Of a stretch of 64,000 nucleotides of DNA, positions 9,947 to 18,815 are shown one piece after another; position 1 is the stretch's first letter; each line of letters begins with the position of its first letter. The stretch lies in contig NZ_OESG01000013.1 in assembly GCF_900240945.1 (NCBI RefSeq), positions 2,129,621 to 2,193,620 of the forward strand, written 5' to 3'. Below the pieces are notes generated by a model. That model was not told the DNA's origin. It did no database searches and saw nothing but the letters and a program-made list of their open reading frames with translations. Source of the stretch: Mycobacterium sp. 3519A. GTDB taxonomy: Bacteria > Actinomycetota > Actinomycetes > Mycobacteriales > Mycobacteriaceae. A program made the position numbers and the translations under genes.

Positions 9947-10004
9947 CGAGCAGACGCAAAGTGTCCCATTTTCTCGGCGTGTCGGGTCACTTTGCGTCTG
10001 CTCG
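9947..10004. terminator. Bidirectional hairpin of the AGCAGACGCAAA family
   Basis: Two perfect 17-bp arms (9947-9963, CGAGCAGACGCAAAGTG, and 9988-10004) separated by 24 nt fill the gap between the convergent LysR and phosphatase genes. It has no U-tract, so it may act as an intrinsic terminator of the mycobacterial type. Related sequences occur at 31946 and 40051. Confidence 0.75.
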
Positions 10005-10007
10005 GCG

Positions 10008-11630
10008 TCAAGCGGTGAGCCGCACCCGGCTGACCACTTCCAGCTCACCTGACGCGGTGGGCTGCTCGAAGACGACCTCGGCGTCGAGGCCCGAGATCCG
10101 CAACACGGCGATGGTGTTGCCGAACAGCGGACCGCAGACATCGGTCCACGTGACAGGCAACGACGACGCTCCTCGACGACGCGCCCACCGCCGCATCACC
10201 GGCGCAAGCCGGTGTGACCACCCGATTTTGAACGCCGGTTTGACGTAGGGGGGCACCTTGTTGTGCACCGGCGAGCAGACGACCTGATGCACCGTCGCGT
10301 CGGACGCCGCGGCCAATTGCGCGCGCGCGACGTAACTGTGGTGGACGTCGCCGGAGAGCACGGTGACGGTCGCCGGTCCGCCGGGATGCGTTGCCACCCG
10401 GGCGATCATCTCGGTCAGCCGCACAAATGACTTGAAGAACGCCGCCCAATGCTCGAAATCGGCTGCCTGGCGGATTGATTCGGCCAACTTGCCGCGCCAG
10501 CCGCCCCGGTCGGCGGCGATCTCGTTCACCGTCTCCAAATCCGACAGCACCGGCGGCAACAGCCACGGCACCGACGAGCCGAGGATCAGGTGGTCCAGCT
10601 CGTCAAGCCCGTCGGCGGCCTGCGCCTCGAGCCAGCCGAACTCCCGCTCGCCGATCATCATGCGCATCCCGGAGTCCAGAATCCGGCCGTTGCGGCTGTC
10701 CATCATGAGGAACCGGCTGCGGCCGAGGTCCCATCGAAAGCTGAACCGGACGCCCTTGTTCGCGTCGACCTCGGCGTCCGCGCGGTCGGCCAGTTCGACC
10801 AGCGCCGGCCAGATGTCGCCGTCGATGTCGCGCAGCCGCCGGTAGTCCTCGTCCGCGGCCAGTTCCGCGGGGCTGAGGTTGCCGAGATGCTGGTACACCC
10901 AGTACGACGCCAAACCGGCGCGGATCCGGTCTCGCCACCAGGGCTGCTTGTTCATCTCCGCCCGCCACGCCGCCGATGTGTTCCAGTCGTCGCGGATGTC
11001 GTGATCGTCGAAGATCATCGCGGTGGGCACCGTCGACATGATCCAGCGGATCTCCGGATCACCCCACGAATGGCAGTACAGCTGTTCGTACTCGCCGAAC
11101 GTGACGACCTCCTCGGGCGGCCGTTTCGCGTGTGTGCGCCTGCGGCCCGCGATGTGCCTGCGGGCCTCGGGCGTGAGCTCGTCGGCGTACACCTGGTCTC
11201 CGAGCAGGATCAGCATGTCCGGCCATTCATCCATCGGCTGGCCGGCCATCCGGTCGGCGTAGCAGTCGAGCGCGTCGTCGCCGAGTTCCTCGTCGATGTC
11301 GGCCACCCCGGTCTTGGGGTATCGGCAGGAGCCGAAGACGGCGCGCAACCGGTGTGCGGAGTCGCCGCCGCGCGTCCGGATCACACTCGGCGGAAACCGC
11401 GAATCAGGCGGCGGCCACACCTGCTCGCCGTCGATGCTGACCTGGTACGGGGTCGTGGAATCCTCGGCCAGGCCGGTCACCGGGACGAGGGCGTAGTGGT
11501 GACCCTGGACCTCGAATGTCCTTGCTGTGCAACCGAGCACCGTCACGGTGGCGGCCTGATCGGTCTGCACCCACACCTGCGCAGTCGTGTCGTCGACGTG
11601 TCGGAGCACGGGACCGAGAAGCAGCGCCAC
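10008..11630 (-). CDS. PhoD-like alkaline phosphatase/phosphodiesterase (metallophosphatase)
   Basis: A 540-residue protein: an N-terminal beta-rich domain (about residues 1-85), then a metallophosphatase with FGSCRYP, LLGDQVYADE, FDDHDIRDDWN, MDSRNGR and GDVHHSYVAR, which supply the metal ligands of PhoD-type enzymes. No signal peptide is visible, unlike secreted PhoD, so it is probably cytoplasmic. The GTG start has TAATCT 6 nt upstream (11637-11642), indicating its own leaderless promoter although it lies 38 bp behind the RNase D gene on the same strand. Substrate is unknown; phosphomonoesters or phosphodiesters are expected. Confidence 0.85.
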   Translation of the reverse strand: MALLLGPVLRHVDDTTAQVWVQTDQAATVTVLGCTARTFEVQGHHYALVPVTGLAEDSTTPYQVSIDGEQVWPPPDSRFPPSVIRTRGGDSAHRLRAVFGSCRYPKTGVADIDEELGDDALDCYADRMAGQPMDEWPDMLILLGDQVYADELTPEARRHIAGRRRTHAKRPPEEVVTFGEYEQLYCHSWGDPEIRWIMSTVPTAMIFDDHDIRDDWNTSAAWRAEMNKQPWWRDRIRAGLASYWVYQHLGNLSPAELAADEDYRRLRDIDGDIWPALVELADRADAEVDANKGVRFSFRWDLGRSRFLMMDSRNGRILDSGMRMMIGEREFGWLEAQAADGLDELDHLILGSSVPWLLPPVLSDLETVNEIAADRGGWRGKLAESIRQAADFEHWAAFFKSFVRLTEMIARVATHPGGPATVTVLSGDVHHSYVARAQLAAASDATVHQVVCSPVHNKVPPYVKPAFKIGWSHRLAPVMRRWARRRGASSLPVTWTDVCGPLFGNTIAVLRISGLDAEVVFEQPTASGELEVVSRVRLTA

Positions 11631-11668
11631 CGACCCAGATTAGGCACCTGCGCCGCGGGCCGGGCCCG

Positions 11669-12922
11669 TTACGACTGCTCGCGATCAGGATTGAGTGCCT
11701 CGGCAAGCACCGGGTCGGCGAGTTCGCGTTGCCATGGCCTGGCCCCGGCATCGCGCAGGAAGGCGTCGACCGCCGCGATGGTATCGGCGGCGGGTTGCCA
11801 GTCCCAGCACAGCCGGCGGACGACCTCGGGGGAGACCAGGTTCTCCGGTGGCACCGAAACCCGTTGGGACAGTTCGTTGAGCGCGGCTCTGGCCGCCTCC
11901 AGCCGGGCAGCCGCCTCGGGTTTGCGCCGAGACCAGCGCGACGCGGGCGGCGGGCCGTTGGACGGCTCCTGCGCCTCGGGAGGCTCCGTGGTCCTGGCGC
12001 GGGCGAGCGCGTCCAGCCACACCTGCGCGCTGCGGCGTTGCCGGGTGCCGCCGAACACCGGCAGTTCGGTCAGCTTCTCGATGGTGTCCGGGTTGACGGT
12101 CGCGGCGTTGATGATCGCCGAGTCAGGCAGGATCCGCCCGGGCGCGATGTCGCGGCGGCGGGCGATGTGATCGCGGGTCACCCACAACTCCCGAACGGCG
12201 GCCAGCGCCCGCGGATTGCGCACCTTGTGGATGCCCGACGTGCGCCGCCACCGGTCCCGTCGCGTCGGTGACGGTTCGAAGGTGCGCTCGAACTCGAATT
12301 CCTGTTCGGCCCAATCGGTTTTACTTTGTTCAGCCAACACGGCGGCGATCGCGTCGCGCAGGTCGAGCAGCACCTCGACATCGAGCGCGGCGTAGTTCAG
12401 CCAGTCATGCGGCAGCGGGCGCTTCGACCAGTCGGCCGCGCCGTGGCCCTTCATCAACTGCAGGCCAAGCAGCCGTTGCACCATCGTCGCCAGGTTCACC
12501 CGGTCGTAACCGGCCAGCCTGCCTGCCAACTCGGTGTCGTAAAGCTTCGGCGGCCGCAGGCCGATCTCGGCCAAACACGGCAAATCCTGATCGGCCGCGT
12601 GCAGCACCCATTCGTCGGTCGCCAGCACCGCTGCGACCGGGGCCAGCGTCTCGACCGGGTCCCCGCCGTGGTTCACCGGGTCGATCAGCACGCTGCCCGC
12701 ACCGGCGCGGCGGATCTGCACCAGGTAGGCGCGGTTGGAATACCGAAAGCCCGACGCTCGCTCGGCGTCGACCGCGAAGGGGCCGTGGCCGGACGCCAAA
12801 AGATCTGCGGCTCTTGCGATTTCGTCGCGACTGACCGACAGCGGTGGTACGCCGTCCCGTGGCGCGAGCAGCGGTGTGGCCTCAGCCTCCTGCGCCTCGG
12901 CGGCCTGTTCGGGGTCCGCCAT
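11669..12922 (-). CDS. Ribonuclease D-like 3'-5' exonuclease with HRDC domain
   Basis: A 417-residue DEDDy exonuclease. The catalytic domain (about residues 40-210) shows FAVDAERASGFRYSNRAYL (first DE pair), LHAADQDLPCL and the NYAALDVEVLLDLRD block with the last Asp. An HRDC-type helical domain follows (LWVTRDHIARRRDIAPGRILPDSAI). This is the Rv2681 equivalent. It starts 2 bp after the DUF3000 gene, so the two form an operon, as in M. tuberculosis. Expected role: 3' trimming of stable RNAs. Confidence 0.9.
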   Translation of the reverse strand: MADPEQAAEAQEAEATPLLAPRDGVPPLSVSRDEIARAADLLASGHGPFAVDAERASGFRYSNRAYLVQIRRAGAGSVLIDPVNHGGDPVETLAPVAAVLATDEWVLHAADQDLPCLAEIGLRPPKLYDTELAGRLAGYDRVNLATMVQRLLGLQLMKGHGAADWSKRPLPHDWLNYAALDVEVLLDLRDAIAAVLAEQSKTDWAEQEFEFERTFEPSPTRRDRWRRTSGIHKVRNPRALAAVRELWVTRDHIARRRDIAPGRILPDSAIINAATVNPDTIEKLTELPVFGGTRQRRSAQVWLDALARARTTEPPEAQEPSNGPPPASRWSRRKPEAAARLEAARAALNELSQRVSVPPENLVSPEVVRRLCWDWQPAADTIAAVDAFLRDAGARPWQRELADPVLAEALNPDREQS

Positions 12923-12924
12923 CG

Positions 12925-13506
12925 TCAGGCGCGCGTGCGGGAGCTCAGATCGGTGACACCGGCCGGCGGCAGGCCCGCAGCGTGCTCGAGCACCGCGCAG
13001 AACGCCTGCACGTGGGGGCCCAGCTCAAGCGTCGTCGCGGTCCACGAGGCGCGCAGTTCGAGCTGATGCGCGCGCGGCGGCCCGGAGATGTCGCCGAAGC
13101 GCACCGACGTGGTGGCGGTGACCGTACCGCCCAGCGCGGTGAGGTGCTCGGCCCGCGACTCGAGCGCCTCGACCAGCCAGCTCCACGCCACGTCGGGCAG
13201 CAGCGGGTCGAGGGCCTCGCTGGGATCGAGGTCGGCCTGGATGTAGGCGACCAGCCGCATGGTGCCGTCCCACGCGTCGGCGCCCTCGGGATCGTGCAAC
13301 AGGATCAGCCGGCCGAACGCGTCGCCTTCGGACCGCTCGGGGACGATGGCCGTCTCAGGGTGTCTGACTTCGGCGCCCAACGCATAGCTGAACGGCGCCA
13401 GCCGCTGCGGCGGGCGAATCGGGCCGAGCTCGATTTCCGGTCGCACGGTGGTGGCATTCATCGCCGCCACCGCTTCACGGAACTGAGCCGGTTCGGCGGT
13501 GGTCAT
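12925..13506 (-). CDS. DUF3000-family protein of unknown function
   Basis: A 193-residue soluble protein equivalent to Rv2680, always beside RNase D in mycobacteria as far as I know. Visible conserved segments are PQRLAPFSYALGAEV, RLILLHDPEGADAWDGTMRLVAYIQADL and LPDVAWSWLVEAL. No catalytic motif is evident. The constant partnership with RNase D suggests a linked role in RNA metabolism, but that is inference. It is transcribed divergently from hemE. Confidence 0.8.
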   Translation of the reverse strand: MTTAEPAQFREAVAAMNATTVRPEIELGPIRPPQRLAPFSYALGAEVRHPETAIVPERSEGDAFGRLILLHDPEGADAWDGTMRLVAYIQADLDPSEALDPLLPDVAWSWLVEALESRAEHLTALGGTVTATTSVRFGDISGPPRAHQLELRASWTATTLELGPHVQAFCAVLEHAAGLPPAGVTDLSSRTRA

Positions 13507-13641
13507 GCCGTTTGACGCTAGACCATATTGGCTGGTCTGTGCGCAGGCGCGCCGATTTTGTGCCCGAGCTGATCATGGTCTGGGCTGTTGCTGTGCCGAC
13601 GTGTGAAAAGCCGCTGAACAGGCATGGCAGCATTGAGACCG

Positions 13642-14691
13642 ATGACGAACCGCCGCACGCTGCCCGAGTCGCCGTATCTGGCCGCAGCCACCGGCCGCAA
13701 ACCCAGCCGGGTGCCGGTGTGGTTCATGCGGCAGGCAGGCCGCTCGCTGCCTGAGTACCGCGCTCTGCGGGCCAAGAACACCATGATGCAGGCCTGCTTC
13801 GATCCCGAGTTGATCACCGAGATCACCTTGCAGCCGATCCGTCGGCACGGGGTCGACGCAGCAATCCTGTTCTCCGACATCGTCGTGCCGCTGCGGGCCG
13901 CCGGGGTCGAGCTCGACATCGTGCCCGACGTTGGGCCGGTGATCGAACACCCGGTCCGCAGCATCGCCGATGTGAACGCGATCAACGGCCTTGAGCCGCA
14001 ACAGGTCGCACCCGTCGCGCAGGCGGTGTCGCAGTTGCTGACCGACCTGGGCGACGTCCCGCTCATCGGGTTCGCAGGCGCGCCGTTCACGTTGGCTTCC
14101 TATCTGGTCGAAGGCGGACCCAGCAAACACCATGAGCGCACCAAGGCGATGATGCTGGGGGACCCGGGAACCTGGCATGCGTTGATGACGGCGCTGACCG
14201 ACATCACGATCGCGTTCCTGCAGACCCAGCTTGATGCAGGCGTGGACGCCATCCAGGTGTTCGATTCCTGGGCGGGCACGCTGTCGCTGGCCGATTACCG
14301 CAGCTACGTGCTGCCCCACAGCAGCAGGGTGTTCGCCGCGCTCGCCGGCGCCGGGGTGCCGATGACGCACTTCGGGGTGGGCACCGCCGAATTGCTCGGC
14401 GCCATGTCGCAGGCAGGCGCAACCGTGGTGGGAGTCGACTGGCGAACGTCGCTGACCGACGCCGCCGCCCGCGTCCAACCCGGCACCGCCCTGCAGGGCA
14501 ACCTCGACCCCGTCGTGCTGCTTGCCGGGTTCGACGTGGCCCAGACCGCCGTGCGCGCCGTCGTCGAGGACGGTCGGCGCGCCGTCGACGCCGGTGCCGC
14601 CGGCCACGTGTTCAACCTCGGCCACGGTGTACTGCCGGGCACGGACCCGTCGGTCATCACCGACGTCGTCGCGTTGGTGCACTCGCTATGA
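13642..14691 (+). CDS. hemE: Uroporphyrinogen decarboxylase
   Basis: A 349-residue enzyme converting uroporphyrinogen III to coproporphyrinogen III. Diagnostic motifs: [16 protein letters not shown] near the N-terminus, [14 protein letters not shown] with the substrate-binding Asp, [18 protein letters not shown], and [13 protein letters not shown] near the C-terminus. The start [14 protein letters not shown] was preferred because it agrees with other mycobacterial HemE; an in-frame ATG at 13624 adds six residues. It overlaps hemY by 4 bp (ATGA), the first of three haem genes in an operon. Confidence 0.96.
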   Translation: MTNRRTLPESPYLAAATGRKPSRVPVWFMRQAGRSLPEYRALRAKNTMMQACFDPELITEITLQPIRRHGVDAAILFSDIVVPLRAAGVELDIVPDVGPVIEHPVRSIADVNAINGLEPQQVAPVAQAVSQLLTDLGDVPLIGFAGAPFTLASYLVEGGPSKHHERTKAMMLGDPGTWHALMTALTDITIAFLQTQLDAGVDAIQVFDSWAGTLSLADYRSYVLPHSSRVFAALAGAGVPMTHFGVGTAELLGAMSQAGATVVGVDWRTSLTDAAARVQPGTALQGNLDPVVLLAGFDVAQTAVRAVVEDGRRAVDAGAAGHVFNLGHGVLPGTDPSVITDVVALVHSL

Positions 14692-16040
14692 CAACGTCGT
14701 ATGCCGTTGTGGGGGGCGGGATTTCGGGTCTGGTCGCGGCCTACCGGCTGCGGGTCGCCTGGCCCACCGCGACCATCACCGTGTTCGACCCTGCCGATCG
14801 GCTGGGGGGCGTGCTGCGCACCGAACGGATCGGCGGCCAGCCGCTGGACGTCGGCGCCGAGGCATTCATCGCGCGACGGCCCGAGGTGCCTGCGCTGCTG
14901 GCCGAACTCGGCCTGGCACACCGGCAGATCGGCACCACCGGAGTCCGGCCGCTGATCTACAGCCAGCAACGGCTGCACCCGCTGCCTGCGGCCACCCTGC
15001 AGGGCATTCCGTCGCAGCCGCAGGCGCTGGCGGGGCTGGTCGACGACGCCACGATCGGCGTGATGCTCGACGAACCCAACCGGCCGTTCGTCTGGCAGCC
15101 AGGCGCCGACCCGTCGGTGGCCGACCTGGTCGGGGACCGATTCGGCGGCCAGGTGGTGACTCGGTCGGTGGATCCGCTGCTCGCCGGGGTGTACGCGGGC
15201 TCGGCAGCCACCATCGGCGTGCGGTCCGCGGTTCCGACGCTGGCCGCCGCGCTGGACCGGGGGGCAAGGAACCTGACCGAGGCGGTGCGCGACGCGCTTC
15301 CGCCGCCCTCGACGGGGTCGGTGTTCGGTGCCGTCGAGGGCGGATACGCCGTCCTGGTCGACGAGCTGGTGCGCCGGGCGGGCATCCAGTGGGCTCAGGT
15401 GACCGTGGAGCGGGTCGACCGGGCGCCGCGGGGCTGGGAGTTGGTCGACGACGAGGGGCAACACTGGCCCGCCGACGCGGCGGTGCTGGCCGTGCCCGCG
15501 CCGCGGCTGCCGCGGCTGATCGAGGGGGTGGCTCCGCGAACGGCGGCCGCCGCGCGCCGCATCGAGGTGGCCTCCACCGCGCTGGTGGCGTTGGGCTTGC
15601 CAGGCGGAACCCCGCTGCCGGAACAGTCCGGCGTGTTGGTGGCCGACCGGAATCCGGTGCAGGCCAAGGCGATTACGTTGTCAAGCCGCAAATGGGGGCG
15701 GCGGGGCAACGTCGAACTGGTTCGGCTGTCGTACGGCCGGTTCGGCGACCAGGTGGCCAGGAATACCGGCGACGAGGACCTGTTGGAGTGGGCGTCGCGG
15801 GATCTGGCCACGGTGTTCGGGGTCACCGTCGAACCGGTCGACTGCCATGTGCAGCGCTGGATCGACGCGATGCCCCAGTACGGGCCCGGCCACCAGCACG
15901 TGGTGGCCGAACTGCGGGCCGGTCTGCCGCCGACGCTGGCGGTCGCGGGCGGCTATCTGGACGGCATCGGGGTGCCCGCCTGCGTGGCCGCCGCCACACG
16001 GGCGGCCGCGTCGCTTGTCACCGCGCGCGTGGCACGATAG
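14688..16040 (+). CDS. hemY: Coproporphyrinogen III/protoporphyrinogen oxidase (HemY/HemG type, FAD)
   Basis: A 450-residue flavin amine oxidase-like protein starting with the FAD-binding motif [15 protein letters not shown] and carrying [10 protein letters not shown] and a C-terminal FAD region ([17 protein letters not shown]). In actinobacteria the partner HemQ shows that the coproporphyrin-dependent route is used, so the likely reaction is oxidation of coproporphyrinogen III to coproporphyrin III. Translationally coupled to hemE by ATGA and followed after 5 bp by hemQ. Equivalent to Rv2677c. Confidence 0.93.
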   Translation: MTTSYAVVGGGISGLVAAYRLRVAWPTATITVFDPADRLGGVLRTERIGGQPLDVGAEAFIARRPEVPALLAELGLAHRQIGTTGVRPLIYSQQRLHPLPAATLQGIPSQPQALAGLVDDATIGVMLDEPNRPFVWQPGADPSVADLVGDRFGGQVVTRSVDPLLAGVYAGSAATIGVRSAVPTLAAALDRGARNLTEAVRDALPPPSTGSVFGAVEGGYAVLVDELVRRAGIQWAQVTVERVDRAPRGWELVDDEGQHWPADAAVLAVPAPRLPRLIEGVAPRTAAAARRIEVASTALVALGLPGGTPLPEQSGVLVADRNPVQAKAITLSSRKWGRRGNVELVRLSYGRFGDQVARNTGDEDLLEWASRDLATVFGVTVEPVDCHVQRWIDAMPQYGPGHQHVVAELRAGLPPTLAVAGGYLDGIGVPACVAAATRAAASLVTARVAR

Positions 16041-16045
16041 ACCGT

Positions 16046-16741
16046 ATGGCCAAGCTGGATTTCGACGAGCTCAACGCGACCATCCGCTACCTGATGTTCT
16101 CGGTGTTCGCGGCGCAACCGGGCGTCCTCGGAGACGACCGCGGGGGCGTGGTCGACGAGATGACGACGTTCCTCAAACAGCAGGAGGAGCGCGGCGTCGT
16201 GGTCCGCGGCATCTACGACGTCGCGGGCATGCGCGCCGACGCCGACTTCATGTTCTGGACCCACGCCGAGACGGTGGAGGCGCTGCAGGCGACCTATTCG
16301 GACTTCCGGCGGACCACCGCGCTGGGCCGGGCCAGCACGGCGGTGTGGAGCAGCGTCGCGCTGCACCGCCCTGCCGAGTTCAACAAGAGCCACATTCCCG
16401 CGTTCCTCGCCGGTGAGGAGCCCGGCAACTACGTCTGTGTGTATCCGTTCGTCCGGTCCTACGAGTGGTATCTGCTGCCCGACGAGGAGCGCCGCCGCAT
16501 GCTGGCCGAGCACGGCATGGCCGCCAGGGGTTACAAGGACGTGCGGGCAAACACGGTGCCCGCCTTCGCACTCGGCGACTACGAGTGGATCCTGGCGTTC
16601 GAGGCGCCCGAGCTGTACCGCATCGTGGACTTGATGCGCGACTTGCGGGCCACCGACGCCAGGCGACACACGCGCGAAGAGACCCCGTTCTTCACCGGTC
16701 CCCGCGTCGGGGTGGAAGAGTTGGTCAACAAACTCCCGTAA
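16046..16741 (+). CDS. hemQ: Coproheme decarboxylase HemQ (chlorite dismutase family)
   Basis: A 231-residue Cld-family protein that decarboxylates iron-coproporphyrin III to haem b, the final step of the coproporphyrin-dependent pathway. Seen: RYLMFSVFA at the start, [15 protein letters not shown], and [22 protein letters not shown], with the Tyr that sits at the substrate in HemQ enzymes. The chlorite-degrading distal Arg pattern of true Cld is not apparent, which favours HemQ. A much longer open frame extends upstream but is a shadow of hemY. Equivalent of Rv2676c. Confidence 0.93.
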   Translation: MAKLDFDELNATIRYLMFSVFAAQPGVLGDDRGGVVDEMTTFLKQQEERGVVVRGIYDVAGMRADADFMFWTHAETVEALQATYSDFRRTTALGRASTAVWSSVALHRPAEFNKSHIPAFLAGEEPGNYVCVYPFVRSYEWYLLPDEERRRMLAEHGMAARGYKDVRANTVPAFALGDYEWILAFEAPELYRIVDLMRDLRATDARRHTREETPFFTGPRVGVEELVNKLP

Positions 16742-16764
16742 CTTCTCCGCCGGAAGGACTCCAG

Positions 16765-18411
16765 TTGTCTGAGGCCAAGACTGGACGAGACTTGCTGTTC
16801 GACGCGTTGCAGACCAAAGGAACGGCATTCACCCACGAAGAACGGCGCAAGTACGGACTGCTGGGACTGTTGCCGACCGCGGAAAAGACGCTGGAGCAAC
16901 AGGTCCAGCACTCGTGGAACGAGTTCTCCACTCGCCGTGAGGGTCTCGACAAACACATCTACTTGCGCGCGCTGCAGGACCGCAACGAGACGTTGTTCTA
17001 CCGCCTGCTGCGGGACAACATCGCCGAGACCATGCCGATCGTGTACACCCCGACCGTCGGTGAAGCATGTCAGCGCTTCAGCGAAATCTATCGGCGGCCG
17101 CGGGGGCTGTTCGTGTCGTACCCGGATCGGGCCGAACTGCGTGAGGTGCTTCGCAACCGGCCACATCGCGAAGTCGACGTGATCGTGGTGACCGACGGGC
17201 AACGCATCCTTGGCCTCGGCGACCAGGGCATCGGCGGGATGGGCATCCCGATCGGGAAGCTGTCGCTGTACACGCTGATCGGCGGAATCGACCCGGCGCG
17301 CACACTTCCGATCGTGCTCGACGTGGGCACCGACAACGTCGAATTGCTGGAAGACCCACAGTATCTCGGGTGGCGGCACCGGCGGATCGACGACGACGAG
17401 TACTACGCATTCATCGACGAATTCGTCGAGGCGGTGCACGACGAGCTACCCAATGTGCTGCTGCAGTGGGAGGATTTCGCGACGGCGCACGCGCTTCCGA
17501 TTCTGCAGCGCTACCGCGACAAGTTGCTGACGTTCAACGACGACATCCAAGGCACCGCGGCCGTGACGCTCGGTGCGTTGCACGGCGCAGCGAAGGTGGC
17601 AGGCCGCCCGGTGTCGCAACAGCAGGTCGTGATGCTGGGCGCGGGTTCGGCGGGCATCGGCGTGCTCGACATGGTGCGGCGCGAGATGGTCGCCCAGGGT
17701 CTGTCGGAAGCCGAAGCAGCCGAACGGATCTGGGTGGTCGACGTGGTGGGATTGCTCACCGACGACCGCACCGACCTGTCCCCGGAACAACGCAAGTTCG
17801 CGAAACCCGCGAACGTCGTCGCAGGCTGGGGTCTGTCCGGCCCAGCGCAACTGGCCGACGTGGTTCACCACGTCGACGTCGGGGTACTGCTCGGGTTGTC
17901 CACGGCTGCAGGGGCTTTCACCGAAGACATCGTGCGTGAGCTCGCCGGCAAGACGGAGCGGCCGATCATCTTCCCGTTGTCGAACCCCACCAGCCGCGCC
18001 GAAGCGCACCCGGCGGAACTGGATGCGTGGACTGACGGGCGGGCGTTGATCGCCACGGGTTCGCCGTTTGCTCCGCTGCACCGCGACGGGGTGGAGCGGC
18101 CAATCGCCCAGTGCAACAACGTCTATATCTTCCCGGCGATGGGCCTTGCCGTCACCGCGGCGCAAGCCACCCGGGTGACCGACGAGATGATGCGTGTCGC
18201 CGCAGCCGCACTCGGCGACGAATCACCCGCGCTGGTGGATCCACACCTGCCGCTACTGCCCGCCTGGGCGGACGTCCCCGCGGTGGCGGTCCGGATCGCG
18301 CATGCAGTGGGACTGCAGGCGATCGCCGACGGAGTGGCTCCGCATCGCACTGCCGAACAACTCAACCAGCGAATCGCTGAGGTTCGGTGGATCCCGGAGT
18401 ATCGCAGCTGA
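16765..18411 (+). CDS. NAD-dependent malic enzyme (oxaloacetate-decarboxylating)
   Basis: A 548-residue malic enzyme converting L-malate to pyruvate and CO2. Signatures: MPIVYTPTVGEACQRFSEIY with the catalytic Tyr region, ILGLGDQGIGGMGIPIGKLSLY, DNVELLEDPQYLGWRHRR, FNDDIQGTAAVTLGAL (metal-binding) and the Rossmann loop MLGAGSAGIGVLDM. Size and motifs match the E. coli MaeA/SfcA class. The start is TTG at 16765, chosen because GGAAGGA lies 6 nt upstream and because the protein then begins like its relatives. It follows hemQ by 23 bp and may be co-transcribed with the haem genes. Confidence 0.92.
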   Translation: MSEAKTGRDLLFDALQTKGTAFTHEERRKYGLLGLLPTAEKTLEQQVQHSWNEFSTRREGLDKHIYLRALQDRNETLFYRLLRDNIAETMPIVYTPTVGEACQRFSEIYRRPRGLFVSYPDRAELREVLRNRPHREVDVIVVTDGQRILGLGDQGIGGMGIPIGKLSLYTLIGGIDPARTLPIVLDVGTDNVELLEDPQYLGWRHRRIDDDEYYAFIDEFVEAVHDELPNVLLQWEDFATAHALPILQRYRDKLLTFNDDIQGTAAVTLGALHGAAKVAGRPVSQQQVVMLGAGSAGIGVLDMVRREMVAQGLSEAEAAERIWVVDVVGLLTDDRTDLSPEQRKFAKPANVVAGWGLSGPAQLADVVHHVDVGVLLGLSTAAGAFTEDIVRELAGKTERPIIFPLSNPTSRAEAHPAELDAWTDGRALIATGSPFAPLHRDGVERPIAQCNNVYIFPAMGLAVTAAQATRVTDEMMRVAAAALGDESPALVDPHLPLLPAWADVPAVAVRIAHAVGLQAIADGVAPHRTAEQLNQRIAEVRWIPEYRS

Positions 18412-18517
18412 ATTTGCTACGGCGTTGTTGCACAGCGCCTTAGGGCTTCCTGAACGCTGTGAACGGTGCGCATAGTCGATTCGCATCCCGCCGTCAGGGT
18501 GAGTCCAGTTTTGCGGC

Positions 18518-18539
18518 GTTGACTGGAATTACAGTCAAC
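18518..18539 (+). promoter_or_regulatory. Perfect 8-bp dyad upstream of secreted peptide gene
   Basis: GTTGACTG-N6-CAGTCAAC lies 18 bp before the small secreted-protein ATG. The shape fits an operator for a TetR- or GntR-type repressor, or a short hairpin in the 5' leader. No regulator gene is adjacent. Confidence 0.45.
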
Positions 18540-18557
18540 GAGGGGAGCAAGACAGCG

Positions 18558-18815
18558 ATGAAGCTCAAATCGGTTCACCGATTGCGGTTGTGTGCCGCGG
18601 TGGTTGGTAGCGGCGCCCTGATCGTGCTGGGTGGCGGGGCGGTGATCTACACCCAGGGCGCCGACGTCACCGCGGCCGGAAACTCAAGCGCCGCCACCAC
18701 GTCGACGCCGCCGTCGAAGCCGGCGATCACCAAGGCGGTGCCCGCCATCACCGGCCCTGCGCCCCTGTACGCGGGGGAGGGACCTGACTCGAACCCCCAG
18801 GCACCAATCCCGTAG
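18558..18815 (+). CDS. Small secreted or membrane-anchored Pro/Ala/Thr-rich protein
   Basis: An 85-residue product. A basic N-terminus ([11 protein letters not shown]) is followed by a hydrophobic stretch of about 22 residues ([21 protein letters not shown]), then a 50-residue low-complexity tail rich in Ala, Thr, Ser and Pro that ends PQAPIP. The ATG has AGGGGAG 11 nt upstream. The hydrophobic part could be an uncleaved anchor. No family recognised. The last 68 bp overlap antisense to the end of the MmpL gene. Confidence 0.7.
   Translation: MKLKSVHRLRLCAAVVGSGALIVLGGGAVIYTQGADVTAAGNSSAATTSTPPSKPAITKAVPAITGPAPLYAGEGPDSNPQAPIP

Noticed and set aside
14522..16045. Long open frame in front of hemQ and running over hemY
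   Set aside because: It is Arg/Gly/Ala-rich shadow sequence of hemY in another frame. HemQ has its own ATG at 16046.
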